Shown piece by piece: positions 1-12,860 of a stretch of DNA of 64,000 nt. The DNA comes from Clusia tigrina (Eukaryota; Arthropoda; Insecta; Diptera; Clusiidae), in assembly GCA_920105625.2 (NCBI GenBank), contig OV050030.1, positions 249,271,889-249,335,888 on the forward strand, given 5' to 3'. A model generated the notes under the pieces. The model was given only the letters and a program-made list of their open reading frames with translations, had not been told where the DNA came from and searched no databases. Within the stretch, counting starts at the first letter, position 1. Every line of letters begins with the position of its first letter. The position numbers and the translations under genes are program-made.

Positions 1-784
1 AAGTACTCGAGAGTCTTGTCAATTTAAGCTATGGCTCAAAGCTATGCTACACTTGAGTCCCAAATCAAACACTGATAAAACTTCAGATGGCCCTAACTTC
101 TATATGATACGTCCTACACCTATCAAAGTTTGCAACATACAAATGCTTGTAACTTTTTACGGGAGCGTCTTACAACCTTGAAATTTTGTAACAATAAGGT
201 ACTCGAGCTTCTTGTCAATTAAGGCTATCGCTCAAAGCTATGCTACCCTTGAGTCCCAAATCAAACATTGATAAAACTTCAAATGGCAATAACTTCTATA
301 CGGTACGTCCTACACCTATCAAAGTTTGCAACATACAAATGCTTGTAACTTTTTACTGGAGCGTCATAAAGCCTTGAAATTTTGTAACAATAAAGTACTC
401 GACCCTATTGTCAATATAAGCTATCGCTCAAAGCTATGCTACCCTTGAGTCCCAAATCAAACACTGATAAAACTTCAAATGGCCCTAACTTCTATACGGT
501 ACGTCCTACACCTATCAAAGTTTGCAACATACAAATGCTTGTAACTTTTTACTGGAGCGTCATAAAACCTTGAAATTTCGTAACAATAAAGTACTCGAGC
601 CTCTTGTCAATTTAAGCTATCGCTCAAAGCTATGCTACCCTTGAGTCCCAAATCAAACATTGATAAAACTTCAAATGGCAATAACTTCTATACGGTACGT
701 CCTACACCTATCAAAGTTTGCAACATACAAATGCTTGTAACTTTTTACTGGAGCGTCATAAAGCCTTGAAATTTTGTAACAATA

Positions 785-971
785 AAGTACTCGAGCCTCT
801 TGTCAATTTAAGCTATCGCTCAAAGCTATGCTACCCTTGATTCCCAAATCAAACACTTCAAATGGCCCTAACTTCTATACGGTACGTCCGACACCTATCA
901 AAGTTTGCAACATACAAATGCTTGTAACTTTTTACTGGAGCGTCATAAAGCCTTGAAATTTTGTAACAATA
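785..971 (+). repeat. 187-bp monomer with 9-bp deletion
   Basis: Around 855 the unit reads CAAACACTTCAAATGG, where other copies have CAAACACTGATAAAACTTC. Nine bases including TGATAAAA are lost. The flanking monomers are full length. I saw this deletion only once, so it looks private. Confidence 0.85.
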
Positions 972-1154
972 AAGTACTCGAGCTTCTTGTCAATTTAAAC
1001 TATGCTACCCTTGAGTCCCAAATCAAACACTGATAAAACTTCAAATGGCCCTAACTTCTTTACGGTACGTCCTACACCTATCAAAGTTTGCAACATACAA
1101 ATGCTTGTAACTTTTTACTGGAGCGTCCTAAAACCTTGAAATTTTGTAACAATA
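972..1154 (+). repeat. 183-bp monomer with 13-bp slippage deletion, copy 1
   Basis: TTTAAACTATGCTACC replaces the longer text carrying both GCTAT motifs. Thirteen bases (one GCTATCGCTCAAA) are missing, which equals one arm of the monomer's internal near-repeat. An A replaces the expected G at the junction, shared with the copy at 2135 but not the one at 3666. Confidence 0.88.
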
Positions 1155-2134
1155 AAGTACTCGAGCCTCTTGTCAATTTAAGCTATCGCTCAAAGCTATG
1201 CTACCCTTGAGTCCCAAATTAAACACTGATAAAACTTCAAATGGCCCTAACTTCTTTACGGTACGTGCTACACCTATCAAAGTTTGCAACATACAAATGC
1301 TTGTAGCTTTTTACTGGAGCGTCCTAAAACCTTGAAGTTTTGTAACAATAAAGTACTCGAGCCTCTTGTCAATTTAAGCTATCGCTCAAAGCTATGCTAC
1401 CCTTGAGTCCCAAATCAAACATTGATAAAACTTCAAATGGCAATAACTTCTATACGGTACGTCCTACACCTATCAAAGTTTGCAACATACAAATGCTTGT
1501 AACTTTTTACTGGAGCGTCATAAAGCCTTGAAATTTTGTAACAATAAAGTACTCGAGCCTCTTGTCAATTTAAGCTATCGCTCAAAGCTATGCTACCCTT
1601 GATTCCCAAATCAAACACTGATAAAACTTCATATGGCCCTAACTTCTATACGGTACGGCCGACACCTATCAAAGTTTGCAACATACAAATGCTTGTAACT
1701 TTTTACGGGAGCGTCATAAAACCTTGAAATTTTGTAACAATAAGGTACTCGAGCTTCTTGTCAATTTAAGATATCGCTCAAAGCTATGCTACCCTTGAGT
1801 CCCAAATCAAACATTGATAAAACTTCAAATGGCCCTAACTTCTATACGGTACGTCCTACACCTATCAAAGTTTGCAACATACAAATGCTTGTAGCTTTTT
1901 ACTGGAGCGTCCTAAAACCTTGAAGTTTTGTAACAATAAAGTACTCGAGCCTCTTGTCAATTTAAGCTATCGCTCAAAGCTATGCTACCCTTGAGTCCCA
2001 AATCAAACACTGATAAAACTTCAAATGGCCCTAACTTCTATACGGTACGTCCGACACCTATCAAAGTTTGCAACATACAAATGCTTGTAACTTTTTACTG
2101 GAGCGTCATAAAGCCTTGAAATTTTGTAACAATA

Positions 2135-2317
2135 AAGTACTCGAGCTTCTTGTCAATTTAAACTATGCTGCCCTTGAGTCCCAAATCAAACACTGATAAA
2201 ACTTCAAATGGCCCTAACTTCTTTACGGTACGTCCTACACCTATCAAAGTTTGCAACATACAAATGCTTGTAGCTTTTTACTGGAGCGTCCTAAAACCTT
2301 GAAGTTTTGTAACAATA
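2135..2317 (+). repeat. 183-bp monomer with 13-bp slippage deletion, copy 2
   Basis: Same 13-bp loss and same AAACTATGCT junction as the unit at 972, plus a private GCTGCCC where others have GCTACCC. It sits directly before the 173-bp unit at 2318, so two short monomers are adjacent. Confidence 0.88.
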
Positions 2318-2490
2318 AAGTACTCGAGCCTCTTGTCAATTTAAGCTATCGCTCAAAGCTATGCTACCCTTGAGTCCCAAATCAAACACTGATAAAACTT
2401 CAAATGGCCCTAACTTCTATACGGTACGTCCTACACCATCTTGTAACTTTTTACGGGAGCGTCATAAAACCTTGAAATTTTGTAACAATA
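2318..2490 (+). repeat. 173-bp monomer with 23-bp deletion, copy 1
   Basis: CTACACCATCTTGTAAC joins the CTACACC and TTGTAAC landmarks directly. The AAAGTTTGCAACATAC segment between them is lost, 23 bp in all. The next monomer carries CGAGAGTCTTG, which is also the first monomer of the window. The pair 173-bp unit plus CGAGAGTC unit recurs 1727 bp further on. Confidence 0.88.
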
Positions 2491-3531
2491 AAGTACTCGA
2501 GAGTCTTGTCAATTTAAGCTATGGCTCAAAGCTATGCTACACTTGAGTCCCAAATCAAACACTGATAAAACTTCAGATGGCCCTAACTTCTATATGATAC
2601 GTCCTACACCTATCAAAGTTTGCAACATACAAATGCTTGTAACTGTTTACGGGAGCGTCTTACAACCTTGAAATTTTGTAACAATAAGGTACTCGAGCTT
2701 CTTGTCAATTAAGGCTATCGCTCAAAGCTATGCTACCCTTGAGTCCCAAATCAAACATTGATAAAACTTCAAATGGCAATAACTTCTATACGGTACGTCC
2801 TACACCTATCAAAGTTTGCAACATACAAATGCTTGTAACTTTTTACTGGAGCGTCATAAAGCCTTGAAATTTTGTAACAATAAAGTACTCGAGCCTCTTG
2901 TCAATTTAAGCTATCGCTCAAAGCTATGCTACCCTTGATTCCCAAATCAAACACTGATAAAACTTCATATGGCCCTAACTTCTATACGGTACGTCCGACA
3001 CCTATCAAAGTTTGCAACATACAAATGCTTGTAACTTTTTACGGGAGCGTCATAAAACCTTGAAATTTTGTAACAATAAGGTACTCGAGCTTCTTGTCAA
3101 TTTAAGATATCGCTCAAAGCTATGCTACCCTTGAGTCCCAAATCAAACATTGATAAAACTTCAAATGGCCCTAACTTCTATACGGTACGTCCTACACCTA
3201 TCAAAGTTTGCAACATACAAATGCTTGCAACTTTTTACTGGAGCGTCATAAAACCTTGAAATTTTGTAACAATAAAGTACTCGAGCCTCTTGTCAATTTA
3301 AGTTATCGCTCAAAGCTATGCTACCATTGAGTCCCAAATCAAACACTGATAAAACATCAAATGGCCCTAACTTCTATACGGTACGTCCTACACCTATCAA
3401 ATTTGCAACATACAAATGCTTCTAACTTTTTACTGGAGCATCATAAAACCTTGAAATTTTGTAACAATAAAGTACTCGAGCCTCTTGTCAATTTAAGCTA
3501 TCGCTCAAAGCTATGCTACCCTTGAGTCCCA
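2318..3531 (+). repeat. Block duplicated at an offset of about 1,727 bp, left copy
   Basis: This stretch pairs with 4045-5258 monomer by monomer. Shared rare markers are the 23-bp deletion, CGAGAGTCTTG, ATATGATACG, GAGCGTCTTACAACC, CAATTAAGGC, CTTCATATGG, AAGTTATCGC and GGAGCATCAT. A one-base loss near 3400 (ATCAAATTTGC) is private to this copy and changes the offset to 1728. Positions 1 to about 395 match 2491 to about 2885, giving a third, partial copy of the same text. Confidence 0.85.
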
Positions 3532-3665
3532 AATCAAACATTGATAAAACTTCAAATGGCAATAACTTCTATACGGTACGTCCTACACCTATCAAAGTTT
3601 GCAACATACAAATGCTTGTAACTTTTTACTGGAGCGTCATAAAGCCTTGAAATTTTGTAACAATA

Positions 3666-3848
3666 AAGTACTCGAGCTTCTTGTCAATTTAAGCTATGCT
3701 ACCCTTGAGTCCCAAATCAAACACTGATAAAACTTCAAATGGCCCTAACTTCTTTACGGTACGTCCTACACCTATCAAAGTTTGCAACATACAAATGCTT
3801 GTAGCTTTTTACTGGAGCGTCCTAAAACCTTGAAATTTTGTAACAATA
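3666..3848 (+). repeat. 183-bp monomer with 13-bp slippage deletion, copy 3
   Basis: The 13-bp loss is here in its cleanest form, TTTAAGCTATGCTACCC. The junction retains exactly one copy of AAGCTAT, as expected from slippage or recombination between the two AAGCTAT motifs of one monomer. Two monomers separate it from the 173-bp unit at 4045, whereas the equivalent pair at 2135/2318 is adjacent. Confidence 0.88.
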
Positions 3849-4044
3849 AAGTACTCGAGCCTCTTGTCAATTTAAGCTATCGCTCAAAGCTATGCTACCC
3901 TTGAGTCCCAAATTAAACACTGATAAAACTTCAAATGGCCCTAACTTCTTTACGGTACGTCCTACACCTATCAAAGTTTGCAACATACAAATGCTTGTAG
4001 CTTTTTACTGGAGCGTCCTAAAACCTTGAAGTTTTGTAACAATA

Positions 4045-4217
4045 AAGTACTCGAGCCTCTTGTCAATTTAAGCTATCGCTCAAAGCTATGCTACCCTTGA
4101 GTCCCAAATCAAACACTGATAAAACTTCAAATGGCCCTAACTTCTATACGGTACGTCCTACACCATCTTGTAACTTTTTACGGGAGCGTCATAAAACTTT
4201 GAAATTTTGTAACAATA
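4045..4217 (+). repeat. 173-bp monomer with 23-bp deletion, copy 2
   Basis: Same 23-bp deletion and breakpoint as the unit at 2318, exactly 1727 bp away, so one event was copied with its block. A private change (AAAACTTTGAAA in place of AAAACCTTGAAA) separates the two copies. Confidence 0.88.
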
Positions 4218-5258
4218 AAGTACTCGAGAGTCTTGTCAATTTAAGCTGTCGCTCAAAGCTATGCTACACTTGAGTCCCAAATCAAACACTGATAAAACTT
4301 CAGATGGCCCTAACTTCTATATGATACGTCCTACACCTATCAAAGTTTGCAACATACAAATGCTTGTAACTTTTTACGGGAGCGTCTTACAACCTTGAAA
4401 TTTTGTAACAATAAGGTACTCGAGCTTCTTGTCAATTAAGGCTATCGCTCAAAGCTATGCTACCCTTGAGTCCCAAATCAAACATTGATAAAACTTCAAA
4501 TGGCAATAACTTCTATACGGTACGTCCTACACCTATCAAAGTTTGCAACATACAAATGCTTGTAACTTTTTACTGGAGCGTCATAAAGCCTTGAAATTTT
4601 GTGAAAATAAAGTACTCGAGCCTCTTGTCAATTTAAGCTATCGCTCAAAGCTATGCTACCCTTGATTCCCAAATCAAACACTGATAAAACTTCATATGGC
4701 CCTAACTTCTATACGGTACGTCCGACACCTATCAAAGTTTGCAACATACAAATGCTTGTAACTTTTTACGGGAGCGTCATAAAACATTGAAATTTTGTAA
4801 CAATAAGGTACTCGAGCTTCTTGTCAATTTAAGATATCGCTCAAAGCTATGCTACCCTTGAGTCCCAAATCAAACATTGATAAAACTTCAAATGGCCCTA
4901 ACTTCTATACGGTACGTCCTACACCTATCAAAGTTTGCAACATACAAATGCTTGCAACTTTTTACTGGAGCGTCATAAAACCTTGAAATTTTGTAACAAT
5001 AAAGTACTCGAGCCTCTTGTCAATTTAAGTTATCGCTCAAAGCTATGCTACCCTTGAGTCCCAAATCAAACACTGATAAAACATCAAATGGCCCTAACTT
5101 CTATACGGTACGTCCTACACCTATCAAAGTTTGCAACATACAAATGCTTCTAACTTTTTACTGGAGCATCATAAAACCTTGAAATTTTGTAACAATAAAG
5201 TACTCGAGCCTCTTGTCAATTTAAGCTATCGCTCAAAGCTATGCTACCCTTGAGTCCC
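4045..5258 (+). repeat. Block duplicated at an offset of about 1,727 bp, right copy
   Basis: Partner of 2318-3531. Upstream the pairing shifts by one monomer: the 13-bp-deletion units lie 1531 bp apart rather than 1727, so one extra monomer lies between the deletion pair here. Pairing ends near 5260, where this copy has GATATAACTT and the left copy has the GGCAATAAC type. Confidence 0.83.
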
Positions 5259-8200
5259 AAATCAAACACTGATATAACTTCAAATGGCCCTAACTTCTAT
5301 ACGGTACGTCCTACACCTATCAAAGTTTGCAACATACAAATGCTTGTAAGTTTTTACAGGAGCATCATAAAACCTTGAAATTTTGTAACAATAAGGTGCT
5401 CGAGCTTCTTGTCAATTTAAGCTATCGCTCAAAGCTATGATACCCTTGAGTCCCAAATCAAACACTGATAAAACTTCAAATGGCCCTAACTTCTATACGA
5501 TATGTCCTACACCTATCAAAGTTTGCAACATACAAATGCTTGTAACTTTTTACTGGAGCGTCATAAAACCTTGAAATTTTGTAACAATAAAGTACTCGAG
5601 CCTCTTGTCAACTTAAGCTATCGCTCAAAGCTATGCTACCCTTGAATCCCAAATCAAACACTGATAAAACTTCAAATGGCCTTAACTTCTACACGGTACG
5701 TCTTACACCTATCAAAGTTTCCAACATACAAATGCTTGTAACTTTTTACTGGAGCGTCATAAAACCTTGAAATTTTGTAACAATAAAGTACTCGAGCCTC
5801 TTGTCAATTTAAGCTATCGCTCAAAGCTATGCTACCCTTGAGTCCCAAATCAAACACTGATAAAACTTCAAATGGCCCTAACTTCTATACGGTACGTCCT
5901 ACACCTATCAATGTTTGCAACATACAAATGCTTGCAACTTTTTACTGGAGCGTCATAAAACCTTGAAATTTTGTAACAATAAAGTACTCGAGCCTCTTGT
6001 CAATTTAAGTTATCGCTCAAAGCTATGCTACCCTTGAGTCCCAAATCAAACACTGATAAAACATCAAATGGCCCTAACTTCTATACGGTACGTCCTACAC
6101 CTATCAAAGTTTGCAACATACAAATGCTTGTAACTTTTTACTGGAGCGTCATAAAACCTTGAAATTTTGTAACAATAAACTACTCGAGCCTCTTGTCAAC
6201 TTAAGCTATCGCTCAAAGCTATGCTACCCTTGAATCCCAAATCAAACACTGATAAAACTTCAAATGGCCTTAACTTCTATACGGTACGTCCTACACCTAT
6301 CAAAGTTTGCAACATACAAATGCTTGTAACTTTTTACTGGAGCGTCATAAAACCTTGAAATTTTGTAACAATAAGGTGCTCGAGCTTCTTGTCAATTTAA
6401 GCTATCGCTCAAAGCTATGATACCCTTGAGTCCCAAATCAAACACTGATAAAACTTCAAATGGCCCTAACTTCTATACGATATGTCCTACACCTATCAAA
6501 GTTTGCAACATACAAATGCTTGTAACTTTTTACTGGATCGTCCTAAAACCTTGAAATTTTGTAACAATAAAGTACTCGAGCCTCTTGTCAATTTAAGCTA
6601 TCGCTCAAAGCTATGCTACCCTTGAGTCCCAAATCAAACACTGATAAAACTTCAAATGGCCCTAACTTCTATACGGTACGTCCTACACCTATCAAAATTT
6701 GCAACATACAAATGCTTATAACTTTTTACTGGAGCGTCATAACAACTTGAAATTTTGTAACAATAAAGTACTCGAGCCTCTTGTCAATTTAAGCTATCGC
6801 TCAAAGATATGCTACCCTTGAGTCCCAATTCAAACACTGATAAAACTTCAAAGGGCCCTAACTTCTATACGGTACGTCCTACACCTATCAAAGTTTGCAA
6901 CATACAAATGCTTGTAACTTTTTACGGGAGCGTCATAAAACCTTGAAATTTTGTAACAATAGAGTACTCGAGCCTCTTGTCAATTTAAGCTATCGCTCAA
7001 AGCTATGCTACCCTTGAATCCCAAATCAAACACTGATAAAACTTCAAATGGCCTTAACTTCTATACGGTACGTCCTACACCTATCAAAGTTTGCAACATA
7101 CAAATGCTTGTAACTTTTTACTGGAGCGTCATAAAACCTTGAAATTTTGTAACAATAAAGTACTCGAGCCTCTTGTCAATTTAAGCTATCGCTCAAAGCT
7201 ATGCTACCCTTGAGTCCCAAATCAAACACTGATAAAACTTCAAATGGCCCTAACTTCTATACGATACGTCCTACACCTATCAAAGTTTGCAACATACAAA
7301 TGCTTGTAACTTTTTACTGGATCGTCCTAAAACCTTGAAATTTTGTAACAATAAAGTACTCGAGCCTCTTGTCAATTTAAGCTATCGCTCAAAGCTATGC
7401 TACCCTTGAGTCCCAAATCAAACACTGATAAAACTTCAAATGGCCCTAACTTCTATACGGTACGTCCCACACCTATCAAAATTTGCAACATACAAATGCT
7501 TATAACTTTTTACTGGAGCGTCATAACAACTTGAAATTTTGTAACAATAAAGTACTCGAGCCTCTTGTCAATTTAAGCTATCGCTCAAAGATATGCTACC
7601 CTTGAGTCCCAATTCAAACACTGATAAAACTTCAAAGGGCCCTAACTTCTATACGGTACGTCCTACACCTATCAAAGTTTGCAACATACAAATGCTTGTA
7701 ACTTTTTACGGGAGCGTCATAAAACCTTGAAATTTTGTAACAATAGAGTACTCGAGCCTCTTGTCAATTTAAGCTATCGCTCAAAGGTATGCTACCCTGG
7801 AGTCCCAAATCAAACACTGATAAAATTTCAAGTGGCCCTAACTTTTATACGGTACTTCCTACACCTATCAAAGTTTGCAACATACAAATGCTTGTGAGTT
7901 TTTACTCGAGCGTCATAAAACCTTGAAATTTTGTAACAATAAGGTACGCGAGCTTCTTGTCAATTTAAGCTATCGCTCAAAGCTATGCTACCCTTGACTC
8001 CCAATAAAACATTGATAAAGCTTCAAATGGCCCTAACTTCTATACGGTACTTCCTACACCTATCAAAGTTTGCAACATACAAATGCTTGGGACTTTTTAC
8101 TCGAGCGTCATAAAACCTTGAAATTTTGTAACAATAAAGTACTCGAGCCTCTTGTCAATTTAAGCTATCGCTCAAAGCTATGCTACCATTGAGTCCCAAA

Positions 8201-8682
8201 TCAAACAATGATAAAACTTCAAATGGCCCTAACTTCTATACGGTACGTCCTACACCTATCAAAGTTTGCAACATACAAATGCTTGTAACTTTTTACTGGA
8301 GCGTCATAAAACCTTGAAATTTTGTAACAATCAAGTACTCGAGCCTCTTGTCAATTTAAGATATCGCTCAAAGCTATGCTACCCTTGAGTCCCAAATCAA
8401 ACACTGATAAAACATCAAATGGCCCTAACTTCTATACGGTACGTCTAGAACACCTACACATATCAAAGTTTGCAACTTACAAATGCTTGTAACTTTTATG
8501 GGAGCGTCATAAAACCTCGAAATTTTTTAACAATAAAGTACTCGAACCTCTTGTCAATTTAAGCTATCGCTCAAAGGTATGCTACCCTGGAGTCCCAAAT
8601 CAAACACTGATAAAATTTCAAGTGGCCCTAACTTTTTTACGGTACTTCCTTCACCTATCAAAGTTTGCAACATACAAATGCT
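5028..8682 (+). repeat. 3.7-kb block, first copy (about 19 monomers)
   Basis: Positions 5028-5580 match 8758-9310 at an offset of 3730, and 6171-8680 match 9313-11822 at an offset of 3142. Shared markers include GTAAGTTTTTACAGG, AATAAGGTGCTCG, CTGGATCGTCC, AAAGATATGCTACC, TTCAAAGGGCCC, GACTCCCAATAAAAC, TTGGGACTTT and the TCTAGAACAC insertion. About three monomers (roughly 5583-6170) have no partner in the second copy. Confidence 0.83.
8333..8535 (+). repeat. 203-bp monomer with 8-bp TAGAACAC insertion, copy 1
   Basis: ACGTCTAGAACACCTACAC replaces ACGTCCTACAC. The 8 inserted bases create a TCTAGA (XbaI-type) site. The unit also lost one T (AACTTTTATGGG) and has TCGAAATTTTTTAAC. All these marks are shared with the copy at 11475. 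Confidence 0.88.
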
Positions 8683-8757
8683 TGTAACTTTTTACTGGAG
8701 CGTCATAAAACCTTGAAATTTTGTAACAATCAAGTACTCGAGCCTCTTGTCAATTTA

Positions 8758-11700
8758 AGTTATCGCTCAAAGCTATGCTACCCTTGAGTCCCAAATCAAA
8801 CACTGATAAAACTTCAAATGGCCCTAACTTCTATACGGTACGTCCTACACCTATCAAAGTTTGCAACATACAAATGCTTCTAACTTTTTACTGGAGCATC
8901 ATAAAACCTTGAAATTTTGTAACAATAAAGTACTCGAGCCTCTTGTCAATTTAAGCTATCGCTCAAAGCTATGCTACACTTGAGTCCCAAATCAAACACT
9001 GATATAACTTCAAATGGCCCTAACTTCTATACGGTACGTCCTACACCTATCAAAGTTTGCAACATACAAATGCTTGTAAGTTTTTACAGGAGCATCATAA
9101 AACCTTGAAATTTTGTAACAATAAGGTGCTCGAGCTTCTTGTCAATTTAAGCTATCGCTCAAAGCTATGATACCCTTGAGTCCCAAATCAAACACTGATA
9201 AAACTTCAAATGGCCCTAACTTCTATACGATATGTCCTACACCTATCAAAGTTTGCAACATACAAATGCTTGTAACTTTTTACTGGAGCGTCATAAAACC
9301 TTGAAATTTTGTAACAATAAACTACTCGAGCCTCTTGTCAACTTAAGCTATCGCTCAAAGCTATGCTACCCTTGAATCCCAAATCAAACACTGATAAAAC
9401 TTCAAATGGCCTTAACTTCTATACGGTACGTCCTACACCTATCAAAGTTTGCAACATACAAATGCTTGTAACTTTTTACTGGAGCGTCATAAAACCTTGA
9501 AATTTTGTAACAATAAAGTACTCGAGCCTCTTGTCAATTTAAGCTATCGCTCAAAGCTATGCTACCCTTGAGTCCCAAATTAAACACTGATAAAACTTCA
9601 AATGGCCCTAACTTCTATACGATACGTCCTACACCTATCAAAGTTTGCAACATACAAATGCTTGTAACTTTTTACTGGATCGTCCTAAAACCTTGAAATT
9701 TTGTAACAATAAAGTACTCGAGCCTCTTGTCAATTTAAGCTATCGCTCAAAGCTATGCTACCCTTGAGTCCCAAATCAAACACTGATAAAACTTCAAATG
9801 GCCCTAACTTCTATACGGTACGTCCTACACCTATCAAAATTTGCAACATACAAATGCTTATAACTTTTTACTGGAGCGTCATAACAACTTGAAATTTTGT
9901 AACAATAAAGTACTCGAGCCTCTTGTCAATTTAAGCTATCGCTCAAAGATATGCTACCCTTGAGTCCCAATTCAAACACTGATAAAACTTCAAAGGGCCC
10001 TAACTTCTATACGATACGTCCTACACCTATCAAAGTTTGCAACATACAAATGCTTGTAACTTTTTACGGGAGCGTCATAAAACCTTGAAATTTTGTAACA
10101 ATAGAGTACTCGAGCCTCTTGTCAATTTAAGCTATCGCTCAAAGCTATGCTACCCTTGAATCCCAAATCAAACACTGATAAAACTTCAAATGGCCTTAAC
10201 TTCTATACGGTACGTCCTACACCTATCAAAGTTTGCAACATACAAATGCTTGTAACTTTTTACTGGAGCGTCATAAAACCTTGAAATTTTGTAACAATAA
10301 AGTACTCGAGCCTCTTGTCAATTTAAGCTATCGCTCAAAGCTATGCTACCCTTGAGTCCCAAATCAAACACTGATAAAACTTCAAATGGCCCTAACTTCT
10401 ATACGATACGTCCTACACCTATCAAAGTTTGCAACATACAAATGCTTGTAACTTTTTACTGGATCGTCCTAAAACCTTGAAATTTTGTAACAATAAAGTA
10501 CTCGAGCCTCTTGTCAATTTAAGCTATCGCTCAAAGCTATGCTACCCTTGAGTCCCAAATCAAACACTGATAAAACTTCAAATGGCCCTAACTTCTATAC
10601 GGTACGTCCCACACCTATCAAAATTTGCAACATACAAATGCTTATAACTTTTTACTGGAGCGTCATAACAACTTGAAATTTTGTAACAATAAAGTACTCG
10701 AGCCTCTTGTCAATTTAATCTATCGCTCAAAGATATGCTACCCTTGAGTCCCAATTCAAACACTGATAAAACTTCAAAGGGCCCTAACTTCTATACGGTA
10801 CGTCCTACACCTATCAAAGTTTGCAACATACAAATGCTTGTAACTTTTTACGGGAGCGTCATAAAACCTTGAAATTTTGTAACAATAGAGTACTCGAGCC
10901 TCTTGTCAATTTAAGCTATCGCTCAAAGGTATGCTACCCTGGAGTCCCAAATCAAACACTGATAAAATTTCAAGTGGCCCTAACTTTTATACGGTACTTC
11001 CTACACCTATCAAAGTTTGCAACATACAAATGCTTGTGAGTTTTTACTCGAGCGTCATAAAACCTTGAAATTTTGTAACAATAAGGTACGCGAGCTTCTT
11101 GTCAATTTAAGCTATCGCTCAAAGCTATGCTACCCTTGACTCCCAATAAAACATTGATAAAGCTTCAAATGGCCCTAACTTCTATACGGTACTTCCTACA
11201 CCTATCAAAGTTTGCAACATACAAATGCTTGGGACTTTTTACTCGAGCGTCATAAAACCTTGAAATTTTGTAACAATAAAGTACTCGAGCCTCTTGTCAA
11301 TTTAAGCTATCGCTCAAAGCTATGCTACCATTGAGTCCCAAATCAAACAATGATAAAACTTCAAATGGCCCTAACTTCTATACGGTACGTCCTACACCTA
11401 TCAAAGTTTGCAACATACAAATGCTTGTAACTTTTTACTGGAGCGTCATAAAACCTTGAAATTTTGTAACAATCAAGTACTCGAGCCTCTTGTCAATTTA
11501 AGATATCGCTCAAAGCTATGCTACCCTTGAGTCCCAAATCAAACACTGATAAAACATCAAATGGCCCTAACTTCTATACGGTACGTCTAGAACACCTACA
11601 CATATCAAAGTTTGCAACTTACAAATGCTTGTAACTTTTATGGGAGCGTCATAAAACCTCGAAATTTTTTAACAATAAAGTACTCGAACCTCTTGTCAAT

Positions 11701-11825
11701 TTAAGCAATCGCTCAAAGTTATGCTACCCTTGAGTCCCAAATCAAACACTGATAAAATTTCAAGTGGCCCTAACTTTTTTACGGTACTTCCTTCACCTAT
11801 CAAAGTTTGCAACATACAAATGCTT
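8758..11825 (+). repeat. 3.7-kb block, second copy, three monomers shorter
   Basis: Partner of 5028-8682, lying almost next to it. The change of offset from 3730 to 3142 (588 bp, three units) near 9311 marks loss of three whole monomers here or gain in the other copy. The monomer around 9503-9700 does not match its positional partner at 6361-6560, although both flanks do. Pairing ends at about 11825, where this copy reads GTGAGTTTTTACTCG. Confidence 0.83.
11475..11677 (+). repeat. 203-bp monomer with 8-bp insertion, copy 2
   Basis: Identical marker set to the unit at 8333, at the 3142-bp offset, including CACATATC and CAACTTACAAATG. This confirms block copying. Confidence 0.88.
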
Positions 11826-12269
11826 GTGAGTTTTTACTCGAGCGTCATAAAACCTTGAAATTTTGTAACAATAAGGTACTCGAGCTTCTTGTCAATTTAA
11901 GCTATCGCTCAAAGCTATGCTACCCTTGACTCCCAATAAAATATTGATAAAGCTTCAAATGGCCCTAACTTCTATACGGTACTTCCTACACCTATCAAAG
12001 TTTGCAACATACAAATGCTTGGGACTTTTTACTCGAGCGTCATAAAACCTTGAAATTTTGTAACAATAAAGTACTCGAGCCTCTTGTCAACTTAAGCTAT
12101 CGCTCAAAGCTATGCTACCCTTGAATCCCAAATCAAACACTGATAAAACTTCAAATGGCCTCAAGTTCTATACGGTACGTCCTACACCTATCAAAGTTTG
12201 CAACATACAAATGCTTGTAACTTTTTACTGGAGCGTCATAAAACCTTAAAATTTTGTAACAATAAAGTA

Positions 12270-12860
12270 CTCGAGCCTCTTGTCAATTTAAGCTATCGCT
12301 CAAAGCTATGCTACCCTTGAGTCCCAAATCAAACACTGATAAAACTTCAAATGGCCCTAACTTCTATACGGTACGTCCTACAGCTATCAAAGTTTGCAAC
12401 ATACAAATGCTTTTATCTTTTTACTGGAGCGTCATAAAACCTTGAAATTTTGTAACAATAAGGTACTCGAGCCTATTGTTAATTTAAGCTATCGCTCAAA
12501 GCTATGCTACCCTTGAGTCCCAAATCAAACAATGATAAAACTTCAAATGGCCCTAACTTCTATACGGTACGTCCTACACCTATCAAAGTTTGCAACATAC
12601 AAATGCTTGTAACTTTTTTCGGGAGCGTCATAAAACCTTGAAATTTTGTAACAATAAAGTACTCGAGCGTCTTGTCAATTTAAGCTATCGCTCAAAGCTA
12701 TGCTACCCTTGAGTCCCAAATCAAACACTGATAAAACTTCAAATGGCCCTAACTTCTATACGATACGTCCTACACCTATCAAAGTTTGCAACATACAAAT
12801 GCTTGTAACTTTTTTCGGGAGCGTCATAAAACCTTGAAATTTTGTAACAATAAAGTACTC
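12270..12860 (+). repeat. Three-monomer block with a distant partner at +8,819 bp
   Basis: Shared rare markers with 21089-21679 are CCTACAGCTATC with CTTTTA, AAGGTACTCGAGCCTATTG, CAAACAATGATAAAAC, CTTTTTTCGGGAGC and GAGCCGCTTG, all at a constant offset of 8819 (45 monomers minus 1 bp). The partner lies beyond regions of other origin, so this is either an old duplication or a dispersed copy. Confidence 0.75.

Noticed and set aside
101..112. CTATACGG as a TATA-like promoter element in every monomer
   Set aside because: The match is poor and no downstream gene exists. Such a short AT-rich motif is expected by chance.
8441..8460. The TCTAGAACAC insertion as a transposon footprint
   Set aside because: Eight bases without a clear target-site duplication; a partial duplication of the nearby ACACCTACAC text plus substitutions explains it as well.
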